Positions 40,301-46,483 of a stretch of DNA of 64,000 bases are shown piece after piece. The stretch spans positions 4,615,001 through 4,679,000 of the forward strand of contig NC_092670.1 in the NCBI RefSeq assembly GCF_964355755.1. Reading direction: 5' to 3'. The notes under the pieces are model-generated. The model had not been told where the DNA came from. It worked only from the letters and a program-made list of their open reading frames with translations, and ran no database searches. This DNA is from Antedon mediterranea (lineage: Eukaryota; Echinodermata; Crinoidea; Comatulida; Antedonidae). Positions within the stretch are counted from its first letter, which is position 1, and each line of letters opens with the position of its first letter. The position numbers and the translations under genes were made by a program.

Positions 40301-42665
40301 TGATGCCAAAACATAGCATAACGGCTTTTTGTGGAATTGATTACGTCAACATTTAATTTTAAAGTACAGTCAGATACCACATACAGTGAACTATAGTTGC
40401 AGTTTGCTTAAATACAGTATTTTAATTATGCAGCTAAAACAGCAAAAAAGAATACACAGTAAAATATGTCACAGCCACAGTACTGTACCCCAAGTGTTTA
40501 CAGAAATATTTCTTACAAAAAACGCCACTCGATTTTTGGATGTAACAGTTTTAATTATTGTTCTGCTTTTTGTTTAACATAACAATTATCAGTAGTAAAC
40601 ATTTTGTGTAAATATATTCTGGCCTAACTGTACAGAACAAAAATAATCAAACTAAACTATAGTAATGTGGAGTTAATACCTAAATGATTTAAACTACATT
40701 CCCTGAAGGAATTCCAAGTTGCTATATCAATAAAAACAATAATACTTTATGAGTTTGTGCTAAAAATATCCAGGAAGATGTCACAAATAATAAATATTTA
40801 CACAATCAAATTTATGGACCACACTCTAGAACACCATATGTGCAATAATGATCGTCAGACTAATTTGAATGTAAGGGAACATAATGCAATAGAATACTGG
40901 TGACTTTATTTTTTAAATAACCCTTTTTTTGGTGAAAAAATTGTTGGGGGTGAGGAAGAGCGCAACATTACCTTCTACTACAGGGTACAGTAAATTGTAA
41001 TTCAAGAAAACTGTTTACTGTTAGTACTGTGTAAATTCATTTGAGATCATTTTGAACTGTGATGCCATTTGATTTCAATATGGTTATACCATTTTAAACG
41101 TAATTATAACATTTGTACATAATAATCATTTTCATACTAATACTTCCCTATTTTCTATAAATTAAACATAGTATTAGTAATCATCGGATTTTAAATTATA
41201 TCATTTTCTATTTGTGTCCTTTCACCGATCAATTTACTGTAAATTCGTTCGATAAATAGGGCAGTAAAAATAGTCTACAGTCCTTTACTTTACAATTACA
41301 ATACCACATACTGTATTGAACAATAGATCTATTTTGAATACCATTACCATGTCAAGACCACAATTAATCTCATTCCATTTTTCTAACTGTTCCTTTCATT
41401 ACTTTAATCAAAGGGAGATAATCCTACACAATCTCTTATCATTCAAATAATATCTATTTTCCAGTCAATAACGAGATCGTAATTATTCTTAAGCTGGTTC
41501 TAACTTCTAGTCACATGATTATACTTGTAATTTCCCACGTCACAAAGAATATGATAATATAAAATAAATCTGAACAAAGTGAGGCAAGAATTGTATTGAT
41601 TTAAATCGTTGAATGTGTATTTAAATCCTCAGGCAACTCTATGGGTAGATGTACAGTACTGTACAGTATAGCAAGTAGTAACTGGGTGTGGGTGTGGTCA
41701 CATTTAAATAAAAAATCTTCCAACATCCATTCAACTGCTCTATTTATTATATTCCTATACAACACACAATAGTATTGCGATCTCTTTTCACTATGCTCAC
41801 TCTGACTAGGCCTCACAATTAATGATCAGAGATGGTATAAGTATTATCCACCTTTTTGGCAAACTGCAAACAGGAGAAGACTTTCCTACAGTATCATCAG
41901 AAATACATATAATAATGCAGAATATTAAAGAAAAGAATATTGTAACCTATTGTATTATTGATGGACAGTATTTTTTGATGTACAGTATAGTGAATCTTTC
42001 ACATATTTAATACATTCACTAATTAATTTGGTTACAGACATTTGGATTATTAATTGTCATTAACTATAGTATAGTTTTTCTGTCTAATAAAAGAGTATTT
42101 TGAGTGTTGGAATGGTTCTTCAACAAAAAGCTTGCATTCGGTTGGTTAACATTTTCTATTCGAATGACATTCTGTTTTGTTTAGCACAATTAATATTTTT
42201 ACAGTTTACCATTTGATACAAACCGTACTAAACGAATCTTTATTCTTAGCACGAAAGTTCTCAATCGACTGGTGATCTACTCTGGCTGCAGTGTAGCCTA
42301 ACTGTGGGCCTACAACCAAACGAATAATTCAAATGACAGGCAAAATAATATCAACACAGTAATTTGCTGGTTTCTTGTTTTGTTGTTGACTGCCAAAAGC
42401 CTCAATCCAAATCAATTTTTATTTTAAAAACAAATTCATTTTTTAAAAGAGAAAAATAAAAACCATATTTTTATAAATAGTAGAAAATAATGAAAACAAT
42501 GATTACCTTAATTTCAAATTGTTTGTCAGTTCCATCCAGTAACAAAACCTTACAGACCAGCACATTCTTTTTGGTGCCACTCACACGGACTTCCCCTGCT
42601 GCTGCTCCACTGGTATGATGACGACGGTACCTCCTAGAAAAACGATTACTCAGAAATCGCATCAT
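1184..42665 (-). CDS. EPB41L5: EPB41L5/Yurt-like FERM-domain protein, complete, 17 coding exons (whole gene span)
   Basis: Proteins of this family bind the cytoplasmic tail of Crumbs at the cell cortex and control epithelial polarity and adhesion. Joined exons give 907 aa: FERM lobe F1 about residues 37-105, F2 about 110-215, F3 about 220-320, then a FERM-adjacent region about 325-375 and a long low-complexity Ser/Thr/Pro tail. Diagnostic blocks are [84 protein letters not shown] and [14 protein letters not shown]. All exon phases agree, with GT donors and AG acceptors throughout. The vertebrate EPB41L5 long form is somewhat shorter (about 730 aa). EPB41L4B is the close alternative; an invertebrate may carry one gene ancestral to both, but the TMEM177/PTPN4 neighbours favour the EPB41L5 name. 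The start is the first of two adjacent Met codons, ahead of a basic N-terminus like that of EPB41L5. Confidence 0.93.
1385..4988 (-). other. EPB41L5 intron 16
   Basis: Contains the TTAA-flanked element at 3797-4430. The rest is A+T-rich with no coding signal; short open frames in it have no domain or splice support. Confidence 0.7.
3797..4430. mobile_element. Non-autonomous DNA element with TTAA ends (piggyBac- or Kolobok-type)
   Basis: Flanked by TTAA on both sides (3797-3800 and 4427-4430). Inside these, the left end reads AGCCCCATTCCCTACG and the reverse complement of the right end reads AGACCCCTTCCCTGC, an imperfect inverted repeat. It is GC-richer than its surroundings (GCGCGCGG, TAGGCCTA words). 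No transposase ORF. TTAA target sites are typical of piggyBac and Kolobok elements. Confidence 0.55.
4989..5321 (-). CDS. EPB41L5: EPB41L5 coding exon 16 (residues 731-841)
   Basis: A 333-base, phase 0 to phase 0 exon encoding a Ser/Thr/Pro-rich segment ([30 protein letters not shown], ending ESDTQSFGL). The acceptor has a strong pyrimidine tract (CCTCCTTTCTAG|TCGGCC) and the donor is TTTG|GTATGT. The longer open frame on the opposite strand here (4897-5325) is its antisense shadow. The exon could be skipped without breaking the frame. Confidence 0.86.
5322..6746 (-). other. EPB41L5 intron 15
   Basis: A+T-rich intron with a tRNA-like/SINE fragment near 6415-6535. Nothing else was recognised. 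Confidence 0.6.
6415..6535 (+). mobile_element. tRNA-like SINE fragment
   Basis: ATTGGCTAGTGGTTAGGTC resembles an A-box region. It is followed by ACTCAAACC and a GACTAGCCGGCTGTG segment. The arms do not pair well enough for a working tRNA. Confidence 0.35.
6747..6930 (-). CDS. EPB41L5: EPB41L5 coding exon 15 (residues 669-730)
   Basis: It encodes [20 protein letters not shown], then [20 protein letters not shown] and [10 protein letters not shown]. The VPPKPAY end resembles a Pro-rich SH3-type ligand (inference). Acceptor GTTTCCCAG|TCAATC, donor GCATAT|GTAAGT, ending in phase 0. Confidence 0.87.
7002..7083. mobile_element. MITE family A, truncated copy 1
   Basis: Begins AAGCTCTGTCTA and runs through AAAAAGTGTGATGTACCCAA and GACATCATCATGTCCATATA. 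The right terminal repeat is missing. It sits next to the donor of EPB41L5 exon 14. Confidence 0.75.
7105..7182 (-). CDS. EPB41L5: EPB41L5 coding exon 14 (residues 643-669)
   Basis: A 78-base exon encoding [20 protein letters not shown] followed by TSWQN. Acceptor GCTTACAG|ACGTAC, donor AATGT|GTGAGT. Both phases fit exons 13 and 15. A truncated MITE copy lies within about 20 bases of the donor. Confidence 0.83.
7670..8040. repeat. Degenerate tandem repeat, unit about 32-38 bp
   Basis: Repeats alternate AAAGTTAACACTGGGCA(A/G)GA with TTAAACACCGGTCAGG. Spacing is irregular and copies diverge at both ends of the array. Confidence 0.8.
9388..12835. repeat. 22-bp minisatellite, about 155 copies, with a 1.3-kb internal duplication
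   Basis: Unit GTYGACACTACAGTATCAAACA, given here as GTYGACACTAC plus AGTATCAAACA, Y being C or T. The segment about 9690-10990 recurs at about 11075-12395 almost base for base, offset 1384 bp and then 1406 bp after one extra 22-bp unit was gained. Because 22 is not a multiple of three, translation repeats every 66 bases and long open frames on the plus strand are artefacts. Confidence 0.97.
13352..13643 (-). CDS. EPB41L5: EPB41L5 coding exon 13 (residues 546-643)
   Basis: It encodes [20 protein letters not shown] and then an Asn/Gln/Ser-rich tail ending [16 protein letters not shown] plus a split Arg. No domain is recognised. The acceptor TTCTTATAG|GTATAG and donor TTTCAG|GTACGT are good, and phases fit exons 12 and 14. 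Base composition is clearly less A+T-rich than the flanking intron. Confidence 0.87.
14005..14127. mobile_element. MITE family B, copy 1
   Basis: Nearly palindromic: GCCTGGTTCACACTAGGA at the left and TCCTAGTGGGAACGAAGC at the right, with AACCAATGATAAGCGA and TCGCTTATGATTGGTC inside. About 123 bp, no ORF. Confidence 0.75.
14742..14856. mobile_element. MITE family B, copy 2 (decayed)
   Basis: Contains GACCAATGACC and TTTGTGATTGGTCAAATT in inverted order, then TTGCGTTGTGCTTACGTCC. The outer ends have diverged. Confidence 0.6.
15340..15610. repeat. Tandem duplication, unit about 130 bp, built on GACATGTTTAGG
   Basis: Two copies (about 15354-15475 and 15485-15607) share ATTTATGTTATGCATAATGA and GACATGTTAAGGAGTAATTG. 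Within each, TGACATGTTTA-type motifs recur. A decayed third part continues to about 15780. Confidence 0.85.
17322..17412. mobile_element. MITE family B, copy 3 (partial)
   Basis: Contains TTGACCAATCACGATTCG and GAACGCTTACGTTCTTGC, matching the inner and right parts of family B. The left end is not recognisable. Confidence 0.45.
17891..18006 (-). CDS. EPB41L5: EPB41L5 alternative terminal extension of exon 12 (short isoform, hydrophobic tail)
   Basis: Read-through of the exon 12 donor adds 37 residues and a stop, giving a 583-aa product. The tail contains a strongly hydrophobic run ([20 protein letters not shown]) followed by [10 protein letters not shown], and could act as a C-terminal membrane anchor. 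An ATTAAA polyadenylation-type signal lies on the minus strand at 17834-17839, about 50 bases after the stop. Short EPB41L5 isoforms are known in vertebrates, and use here is inferred. The alternative is that this is intron sequence open by chance. Confidence 0.6.
18007..18377 (-). CDS. EPB41L5: EPB41L5 coding exon 12, long-isoform end (residues 423-546)
   Basis: It encodes a Ser/Pro-rich tail with a five-Pro run ([11 protein letters not shown]), [24 protein letters not shown] and [11 protein letters not shown]. The donor TTAA|GTACGT leaves one base, which pairs with the two bases at the start of exon 13 to make a Ser codon. Acceptor TTTTTTCAG|GCCTCG. If the donor is skipped, the frame stays open to 17891 (separate entry). 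Confidence 0.88.
18525..18654 (-). CDS. EPB41L5: EPB41L5 coding exon 11 (residues 379-423)
   Basis: It encodes an Ala-rich segment ([20 protein letters not shown]) and a Ser/Thr-rich stretch ending VVTKSST. Phases fit exons 10 and 12. No domain is recognised. Acceptor TTTACAG|CTGCAG, donor TACATT|GTAAGT. Open frames that run leftward from the 18.7-kb minisatellite into this exon are read-through of intron 10. Confidence 0.88.
18695..18995. repeat. 23-bp minisatellite in EPB41L5 intron 10
   Basis: About 13 copies of TACTGGCCACTGAAAACACT plus GGA, with TATTGGTCACTG variants in the right half. Three units (69 bases) give a 23-aa repeating open frame on the minus strand, which is not coding. Confidence 0.93.
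19087..19199 (-). CDS. EPB41L5: EPB41L5 coding exon 10 (residues 341-379)
   Basis: It encodes [20 protein letters not shown] followed by [17 protein letters not shown]. This Ser/Arg-rich stretch matches the end of the FERM-adjacent region of EPB41L5 and EPB41L4B. R-R-S-S-T and R-R-P-S are plausible basophilic kinase sites (inference). Acceptor CTCTTCAG|TGGTAG, donor ACGAG|GTTTGT. Confidence 0.93.
19343..19512 (-). CDS. EPB41L5: EPB41L5 coding exon 9 (residues 285-341)
   Basis: It encodes the end of F3 ([24 protein letters not shown]) and the start of the FERM-adjacent region ([12 protein letters not shown]). Such regions often carry phosphorylation sites that regulate FERM proteins. Acceptor TTCTTCAG|GGAAAT, donor CTACAG|GTAAAA. 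It has no Met-initiated ORF of useful length and was found from the phase of its neighbours. Confidence 0.94.
19697..19855 (-). CDS. EPB41L5: EPB41L5 coding exon 8 (residues 232-284)
   Basis: It encodes [20 protein letters not shown] and on through [18 protein letters not shown] to VVMEDDEK, the PH-like F3 lobe of the FERM domain. It is 159 bases and phase 0 at both ends. Acceptor CACAAAG|GGTAAA, donor GAAAAG|GTACTT. Confidence 0.95.
19856..20290 (-). other. EPB41L5 intron 7
   Basis: 435 bp, A+T-rich; no feature seen. Confidence 0.7.
20291..20378 (-). CDS. EPB41L5: EPB41L5 coding exon 7 (residues 202-231)
   Basis: It encodes [20 protein letters not shown] followed by YGVDMHNVM, the end of F2 and the near-invariant [12 protein letters not shown] motif shared by EPB41L4/L5 proteins. 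Acceptor CTTTCAG|TGGTC, donor GTTATG|GTAAGT; it ends in phase 0. Confidence 0.95.
20725..20925. repeat. 63-bp tandem repeat, three copies
   Basis: Each copy contains GGTGTGTGTTTTAATGCTCG then TACGTTGGCAGAAAACATGG. As 63 is a multiple of three, open frames run through it on both strands, but it lies inside an intron and encodes nothing recognisable. Confidence 0.93.
22847..24453. mobile_element. 1.6-kb inverted-repeat DNA element with perfect terminal repeats
   Basis: The left end TACCGTATATTTCGGTGTAT (continuing AAGTCGCAC) is the exact reverse complement of the right end, about 29 bases. GTATAAGACGCACC repeats follow inside both ends. A second inverted pair lies at about 23136-23197 and 23918-23977 (ACCAAAGAATAT, ATCACAAGAATGAGTA). 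No transposase frame, so it is non-autonomous. The ends resemble the widespread TACCGTAT...TATAAG.CGCACC class of animal DNA transposons; the superfamily is not assigned. Confidence 0.85.
25881..26017. mobile_element. MITE family A, copy 2
   Basis: Left end AAGCTCTGTCTACAGTA, right end AAAGTTTGATAGTGTAGACA then AGGCTT. The interior has GACATGATGTCATATCACTA and CATATTTGGGTACATCAC. 137 bp. Confidence 0.9.
26228..26655. repeat. Tandem repeat, unit about 105-115 bp, four copies
   Basis: Each copy carries CACTTTGGAGAAACTT, AGAACAAAAGCAGATAAT, ACAACTGGGTACTATCAAGA and AACAGAAAAAGGCCCTA. Copies differ by small insertions. Confidence 0.92.
26661..26790. repeat. Tandem duplication, unit about 65 bp
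   Basis: Two copies of TTTTAATTATAGTACAGTTA, ACCAGTGAATTTCTAC and GATAACATATTTTCCTGGAT. Confidence 0.9.
27380..27500 (-). CDS. EPB41L5: EPB41L5 coding exon 6 (residues 162-202)
   Basis: It encodes [20 protein letters not shown] and then [19 protein letters not shown], the middle of FERM lobe F2. It resembles the vertebrate ELGDYD...PELVSEFRF block. Acceptor ACAACAG|CTGAAC, donor CTCTTAA|GTAAGT. Confidence 0.94.
27501..29125 (-). other. EPB41L5 intron 5
   Basis: 1.6 kb. A GC-richer patch around 28430-28760 contains no splice-supported exon. A direct repeat copy lies at 29056-29091. Nothing else is recognised. Confidence 0.6.
29056..29487. repeat. Pair of 36-bp direct repeats flanking EPB41L5 exon 5
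   Basis: GTCAGTTTATCCAGGTAAGC plus TGGGCACGAAATAGAC at 29056-29091, and the same with two substitutions at 29452-29487. About 396 bp apart; exon 5 lies between them. Confidence 0.85.
29126..29223 (-). CDS. EPB41L5: EPB41L5 coding exon 5 (residues 129-162)
   Basis: It encodes [20 protein letters not shown] followed by [12 protein letters not shown], the first helices of FERM lobe F2. Acceptor TCCTTAG|ATATTT, donor GTGCAAT|GTAAGT. Near-identical direct repeats of about 36 bases lie on either side of it, at 29056-29091 and 29452-29487. Confidence 0.93.
29224..30191 (-). other. EPB41L5 intron 4
   Basis: Apart from the right copy of the direct repeat, nothing is seen. Confidence 0.6.
30192..30270 (-). 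CDS. EPB41L5: EPB41L5 coding exon 4 (residues 103-129)
   Basis: It encodes [19 protein letters not shown] and then LHEELT with a split Arg codon. This is the F1/F2 junction and the most recognisable FERM motif of the EPB41L4/L5 group. Acceptor TTTTTCAG|TCGGT, donor AACAAG|GTTTGT. Confidence 0.94.
30409..30451 (-). CDS. EPB41L5: EPB41L5 coding exon 3 (residues 89-103)
   Basis: A 43-base micro-exon encoding [14 protein letters not shown] plus one base of an Ile codon. It matches the WLD.TK.IKKQVK.G segment at the end of FERM lobe F1. Acceptor TTACAG|CATTGG, donor GTAAAAA|GTAAGT. Confidence 0.9.
30452..32550 (-). other. EPB41L5 intron 2
   Basis: Contains the purine-rich tandem array at 32030-32490. 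A plus-strand open frame at 30550-30840 (96 codons) has no domain or splice support. Confidence 0.6.
32030..32490. repeat. Purine-rich tandem array, unit about 43-46 bp, about 10 copies
   Basis: Plus strand is mostly A and G: AAGAAATGTGGAAGAAGAAA, then GGAATAAAAAGTTGGAAA and TACAGT. Alternating variants carry AAGCAAG or GGAAGG. Long open frames on the minus strand (Phe/Leu/Ser-rich) are artefacts of this array. Confidence 0.93.
32551..32655 (-). CDS. EPB41L5: EPB41L5 coding exon 2 (residues 54-88)
   Basis: It encodes [20 protein letters not shown] followed by KDYFGLSY, the rest of FERM lobe F1. The acceptor is TTTATAG|AAAAG and the donor GCA|GTAAGT. It is phase 0 at both ends and 105 bases long. 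It was too short to stand out as an ORF and was found by matching the FERM pattern between exons 1 and 3. Confidence 0.9.
34436..35181. mobile_element. 746-bp inverted-repeat element with CAG target duplication
   Basis: Left end TGGCCGTATTCACCAATC and right end GATTGGTGAATACGGCCA are exact inverses, and similarity continues (CACTTA, AAGGGAAATA). CAG flanks both sides (34433-34435, 35182-35184). The interior is full of TTAAGGG/CCCTTAA words and has a perfect 16-bp-arm hairpin at 34995-35027. No ORF. Confidence 0.85.
35406..35530. mobile_element. Decayed element rich in GTATAAGCC motifs
   Basis: TACCATATTGACGCAGGTAT then AAGCCAATACTCGGGTATAA and further GGGTATAAGCCC, GGGTATAAAAGCCCA. It resembles one end of a TATAAG-type DNA element; no partner end was found. 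Confidence 0.4.
37796..37990 (+). mobile_element. tRNA-derived SINE-like sequence
   Basis: AGTGGTCGAGTGGTTAAAAT resembles an A-box region and GGTACAGGTTGAAGTCTCTC a B-box region about 45 bases later, like a Ser-type tRNA. The stem pairing is poor and unrelated sequence follows, so it is a SINE or tRNA pseudogene rather than a tRNA gene. Confidence 0.5.
39243..39330. repeat. 22-bp tandem repeat, four copies
   Basis: Unit ACACTTGGGCTAGTAGTACAGT with minor variation in the first copy. Confidence 0.92.
42507..42665 (-). CDS. EPB41L5: EPB41L5 coding exon 1 (residues 1-53)
   Basis: It encodes a basic N-terminus ([17 protein letters not shown]), a short Ala/Gly linker and the first strands of FERM lobe F1 ([19 protein letters not shown]). 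It ends AAG|GTAATC in phase 0. No splice acceptor lies directly upstream of the ATG, so the 5' UTR probably continues to the right without a break for at least about 100 bases. Confidence 0.92.
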
Positions 42666-43466
42666 TTTGATATTTGAAAAGTTTTTAAACCATCACACGA
42701 ATAAATAAATATGAGTGTTATACCATCAAGGTATTTAGCAGTATCCTAAATTCCGTAACAGACTTTGTTTTGAATGTGTATTTGCAGACCCATTACCGTT
42801 CCGACTCGCTCTCACAACACCCAACAAAATTCCTTTGCGAATAATTTTCTTTCTGCGCAATCTCAAAAGTTAAAATTCAATCTATACCGCCCTCAATAAT
42901 TAAACTAATTATGAGGGCGCTACAAACAAAACAATTAACATCAAACTTTACAATATTATTTAAAATGGGTTTGTTTTTGTCGCACTGTACGTCCACTTGA
43001 ATGATTAAATTGTAAATGTTAGTTTCGATAAAAAAAATCATGTTTCATCTTCATATTATCATGTCTAATGAGTATAAAATATAAAAATCAATGTGATGAA
43101 TACATTTAAAATTGAGGGCGGCACACTGCATAAATAAACAAGCATGGCGAAACGCGAGCCGGTCGGTTATCGTTTTCATCACGTCGAATCGCCGTCCCTA
43201 TTATAGGCTCGTAGAACCCAGACAAGGCCTAGCCTAGGCTTAGGCTTTAATTAAGAGACTACAAGGTTCGTGATTAGATCCTGAAATTTGATAATAGAAA
43301 TAGGTAGAGTCCTACCCAACTAGGCCTAGAGTAGAGGGCTAGGCGGCCCTACTACTACTAGCTAGCTAGCTAGCTAGGCCCTACTTACTAGTAGTATAAG
43401 TAGGCCTAGGCCCTAGCTAGGCCTAGAGGCAGTCTAGAGACTGAGGCCCAACTTCCGGTGTCTGAT

Positions 43467-44194
43467 CATTTCGGCCGCCAATCATTTCGGCCGCCGGTTA
43501 TGGAATTGCCAAATTCATGAAACGCCAAAAAGGACAAAATATGTATTGTTAATTTCGGCCGCCAGAATTGTAATTATTCTTGAATATGTATGACACGCCA
43601 TGTGTGTTAAAATGTTAATATTTTACTAGGCCTAAATACTGTATTATTAAGCCAAATCGGTGGTCTTCAATTCCAGAAACAGCAGCGATATTTATAGCGT
43701 GCACATTGCCATCACTACAGTGAATATTAATGATATTTTTTTATTAAGAAGGAGGTGATGCTGAAGTTTTTTTTATGTGCCAGTCAAAAACACTTGACTT
43801 GATTCATATTAAAAGAAACACATTTTTACAAAGCACACGCATCTTCGGGACTTGTAAAATAAATAAAAAAATAAACATTAAATCAATATTCATTTTGACC
43901 AAAATATTCAGATGGTAAAATACCGTAACTAATATAACTTTAAATCTATGCCTACGGCAAAAACAAAATGTATTTAGCCCATTGCACAACTGATCTCTAG
44001 TTTAAATGACCATAGTTCTCTGTGGCGTTCCATAGACTTATTATTTTTTTTCACTGTAATACTGTACAGTTAATGAGTTATTTCTGGCTATTTCAATTTG
44101 GCGCGCCAAAGCTGGCGGCCGAAATGATCATGCCATATTTTATCCTTTTTGGAGTTTCATGAATTTGGGCGTTCCATAACCGACGGCCGAAATG
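43467..44194. mobile_element. Inverted-repeat element with CATTTCGGCCG ends
   Basis: Inverted arms of about 60 bp: left about 43483-43543 (CATTTCGGCCGCCGGTTATG, AAATTCATGAAAC, CCAAAAAGGACAAAATAT), right about 44133-44194. The ATTTCGGCCG motif recurs, outside the left arm (43467) and inside both ends (43551, 44111). No transposase. It lies in the divergent promoter interval. Confidence 0.8.
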
Positions 44195-44639
44195 CACTGT
44201 GACCCAACCTCCTTGGTTGGCTTAGCTGCCTAGGCCTAGCCCTAGCTTATTTAGTAGGAGGAGGCCTAAAGGCTAGTGACACTAGAATTAATGCTGTGAC
44301 TAGGCTAGATAGTAGTAGGCCTCCTATATACAGAGGCTCCTATCTATACGAATCCGGGGGACGAATCAAACTAAGATTTGTAGAGACGATTCAAGCAACC
44401 TTTTTGGGTCAAACAGCTGACCTGAGAAATTCAATTTTAAATTGCATAATTATAATTTTCTTGCTCAATTTAAAATTGTGCAAATCGTTCAAATTGCGCA
44501 TAACATTTGCATTAAACATACAGTTACAGGGCTGTAGCCAGCATGAGGCAGATTTTCTTATTCAGATTTTTAGTCTTTTATGTAATTAATTTTATTTTTT
44601 TGGTTTTTCTTTTACTTTTCTGTTCTGAGGGTCCCAAAT

Positions 44640-44698
44640 GATCAGCAAATGCTGGATGGATCACCCTCATTAAATATGGTTAAAATAAAATAAATAAG
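44640..44698 (+). mobile_element. Non-LTR retrotransposon or SINE 3' tail, copy 1
   Basis: GATCAGCAAATGCTGGATGG, ATCACCCTCATTAAATATGG and a TAAAATAAAATAAATAA tail. The same pattern recurs at 63049-63114. Confidence 0.5.
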
Positions 44699-44869
44699 AC
44701 GCTCGACTCGTCTGAAATTTTCAGTTTTCACAACCCAATCCCCCAGTATAGCTTGTCATATTTTAGTTTAATCGATTTTCCAAAAGAAGTGAAATAGCAT
44801 AAAATAATACTTTTGTTTTTTAAAAGTATCTCAGTCACATTTTTAAATAAATGGATCCAACCACTTTTT

Positions 44870-44900
44870 CATTGATTTATTTTCCAACAGAATTTTAAAT
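44870..44900 (+). promoter_or_regulatory. TMEM177: Splice acceptor and 5' UTR start just upstream of the TMEM177 ATG
   Basis: A pyrimidine-rich tract ends in CCAACAG at 44890, ten bases before the ATG. The message therefore probably has at least one upstream non-coding exon in 42.9-44.8 kb, which I could not place. Confidence 0.6.
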
Positions 44901-45788
44901 ATGGCGTCTGGAAAAGTTGGACGATTTTTTCTCAAGCCACGGAACATTGCTGTGCTGACCGGCAGTATCCTGACCATTAAACTCTTGCCTGATTTCTTTC
45001 CTAAACACACAACTAGGCCCTTTATTGAAGCTTATCAAAATGGGAAAATATGCAATCTCCAGGATTCGCAATTAGAAGAGTTCAAAGAAGTTTGTAGAGC
45101 TCTTGGAGTGGTCAAAGCGGACAAGTATCACACGTTTGTCACTGGTCGATGGCAAATCGGAGCAAGTGGATCACCATGGTTACCAAATGGTGTTCACTTT
45201 GCAATACCAATTCATTTTGTGGATAACCCAGAAACTTCATCTCTTAACTTGAAAGGCAAATCAGGTGCAATGAAGGAAGGCAAATTATTTAAAGAATCAT
45301 TCAAACTTAGCAAATCTGCTCGGCAATTTGCTTTAGCAGTGGAAACTGCTCGCATTGAGTCGGGACTCCCTATTTTAAAGGCGTGTTTACTTCCGTTGTA
45401 CTTTCTTATGGGTTATGCAACGTCCTTTGCAATTTTACCGACTTTGAACTTTTTACCGCTACCGGTTGCTATACTCGCAATTGGTTCTGTGTACTTCATG
45501 TGCTATCGGTTTTCAATTGGACGAATAAACGAATCCATTGACTTTAGTATGGATAAGAAAGTAGCCAATTTAAGCCCAGAGTACGCAAACGGAGGGTTAG
45601 AATACGTAGAGAAAATACTTCAGAGGAATATTGCTTTAAGAGGTCTGCTTGAAAATGGAAAGAAAAGATTTTCGTATTACGGGAACGAAAATGAAGGAGT
45701 ATTTTATTCTGCTCATGCTAGGTTAACGGAAAGAAAAGATGCAATTAAGACAATCGTAGACGATAATACTAAGTGTCCGATTGAATAG
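44901..45788 (+). CDS. TMEM177: TMEM177, mitochondrial inner-membrane protein
   Basis: A single-exon, 295-aa coding sequence. TMEM177 is an integral protein of the mitochondrial inner membrane that associates with COX20 and newly made COX2 during cytochrome c oxidase assembly. Visible features are a hydrophobic N-terminal segment (about 13-29), the DFFPKHTTRPFIEAYQNG region, and a central pair of membrane helices (about 161-182 and 184-204) separated by a short Asn/Pro-containing turn. A charged C-terminal half contains SPEYANGGLEYVEKILQRN. Length is close to the human protein (311 aa), whose coding sequence is also in one exon. The start is the first in-frame Met, 10 bases after a splice acceptor. 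It is divergent from EPB41L5 and convergent with PTPN3/4. Confidence 0.9.
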   Translation: MASGKVGRFFLKPRNIAVLTGSILTIKLLPDFFPKHTTRPFIEAYQNGKICNLQDSQLEEFKEVCRALGVVKADKYHTFVTGRWQIGASGSPWLPNGVHFAIPIHFVDNPETSSLNLKGKSGAMKEGKLFKESFKLSKSARQFALAVETARIESGLPILKACLLPLYFLMGYATSFAILPTLNFLPLPVAILAIGSVYFMCYRFSIGRINESIDFSMDKKVANLSPEYANGGLEYVEKILQRNIALRGLLENGKKRFSYYGNENEGVFYSAHARLTERKDAIKTIVDDNTKCPIE

Positions 45789-46240
45789 CTGTTAAGATTC
45801 CAAACATTTTTATAAAGCATGCAAAGATTATAAAACAGTAGTGTAATTGTGTGCTCCGATTTCTTGTTTTGTATCTATTAATACCTTTGAGCTTGATAGT
45901 TGAAATTGATAGGCAATACAGCTGCTCGCTGGAGCATTTCAAATACTGATTGACTATTTCAGTTATTGGTTGAATGTTGTTATTTCCATTGACATTGGAC
46001 TCGGCTTTACCTTTTGTCATATAACCCTTAACATTTCTTTCATTATATTTGTTTATTTTGATCTTCAAAAATTGTGTTAATCCCATGAATAATGAATTAC
46101 CTGAATAACAAGCAGTTGAACATGGACTCTGACTTGGCATAATTTTAGACAAATACTAGTAGAAATTTTTTAATTTGAGTTAAAAGCTAAATTTCCCAGT
46201 TATACAGTAATAATATGCATATACTGCTGAGCAAATAATG

Positions 46241-46483
46241 ATTAAAAAACATTAAAGATTATGAAATGTACTAGACAATTAAAATATTGTAATTTACAAA
46301 AGTGCAGCACTATGTGTATTATGTTACATTGCAATGCATTTTCATTGACACTTTCCCTGCAATGTTTGATGTTTTGTAAAAATAATGCGAATATCACTTT
46401 AATTTATAAGTAGTTCGTGTTGAATGTTCTCTACTTAGATGCGCTGAAGTCTAGACTTAGTTTGTACTGTAGGCTTGAATAAA
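46241..46483 (+). terminator. TMEM177: Candidate polyadenylation signals of TMEM177
   Basis: ATTAAA occurs at 46241 and 46251, and a canonical AATAAA at 46478-46483, about 690 bases after the stop. The region is A+T-rich, so chance matches are likely; the AATAAA is the strongest candidate. Confidence 0.35.

Larger units (their letters stand above)
32656..42506 (-). other. EPB41L5 intron 1 (9.9 kb)
   Basis: Contains an inverted-repeat element (34436-35181), a decayed GTATAAGCC-rich fragment (35406-35530), a tRNA-like SINE (37796-37990) and a small tandem repeat (39243-39330). The rest is A+T-rich with many TACAGTACTGTA-like words. No gene on either strand was supported. Confidence 0.65.
42666..44869. 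promoter_or_regulatory. Divergent promoter interval between EPB41L5 and TMEM177
   Basis: The two genes start head to head, 2.2 kb apart. The interval has a small CpG-richer patch near 43140-43210 containing CGAAACGCGAGCCGGTCGG, then TAGGCCTA-rich sequence (43220-43440), an inverted-repeat transposon (43467-44194) and a non-LTR retrotransposon tail (44640-44700). No TATA box could be assigned. A 20-codon open frame on the plus strand (43144-43206) lies in the CpG patch and could be an upstream ORF or chance. Confidence 0.45.
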
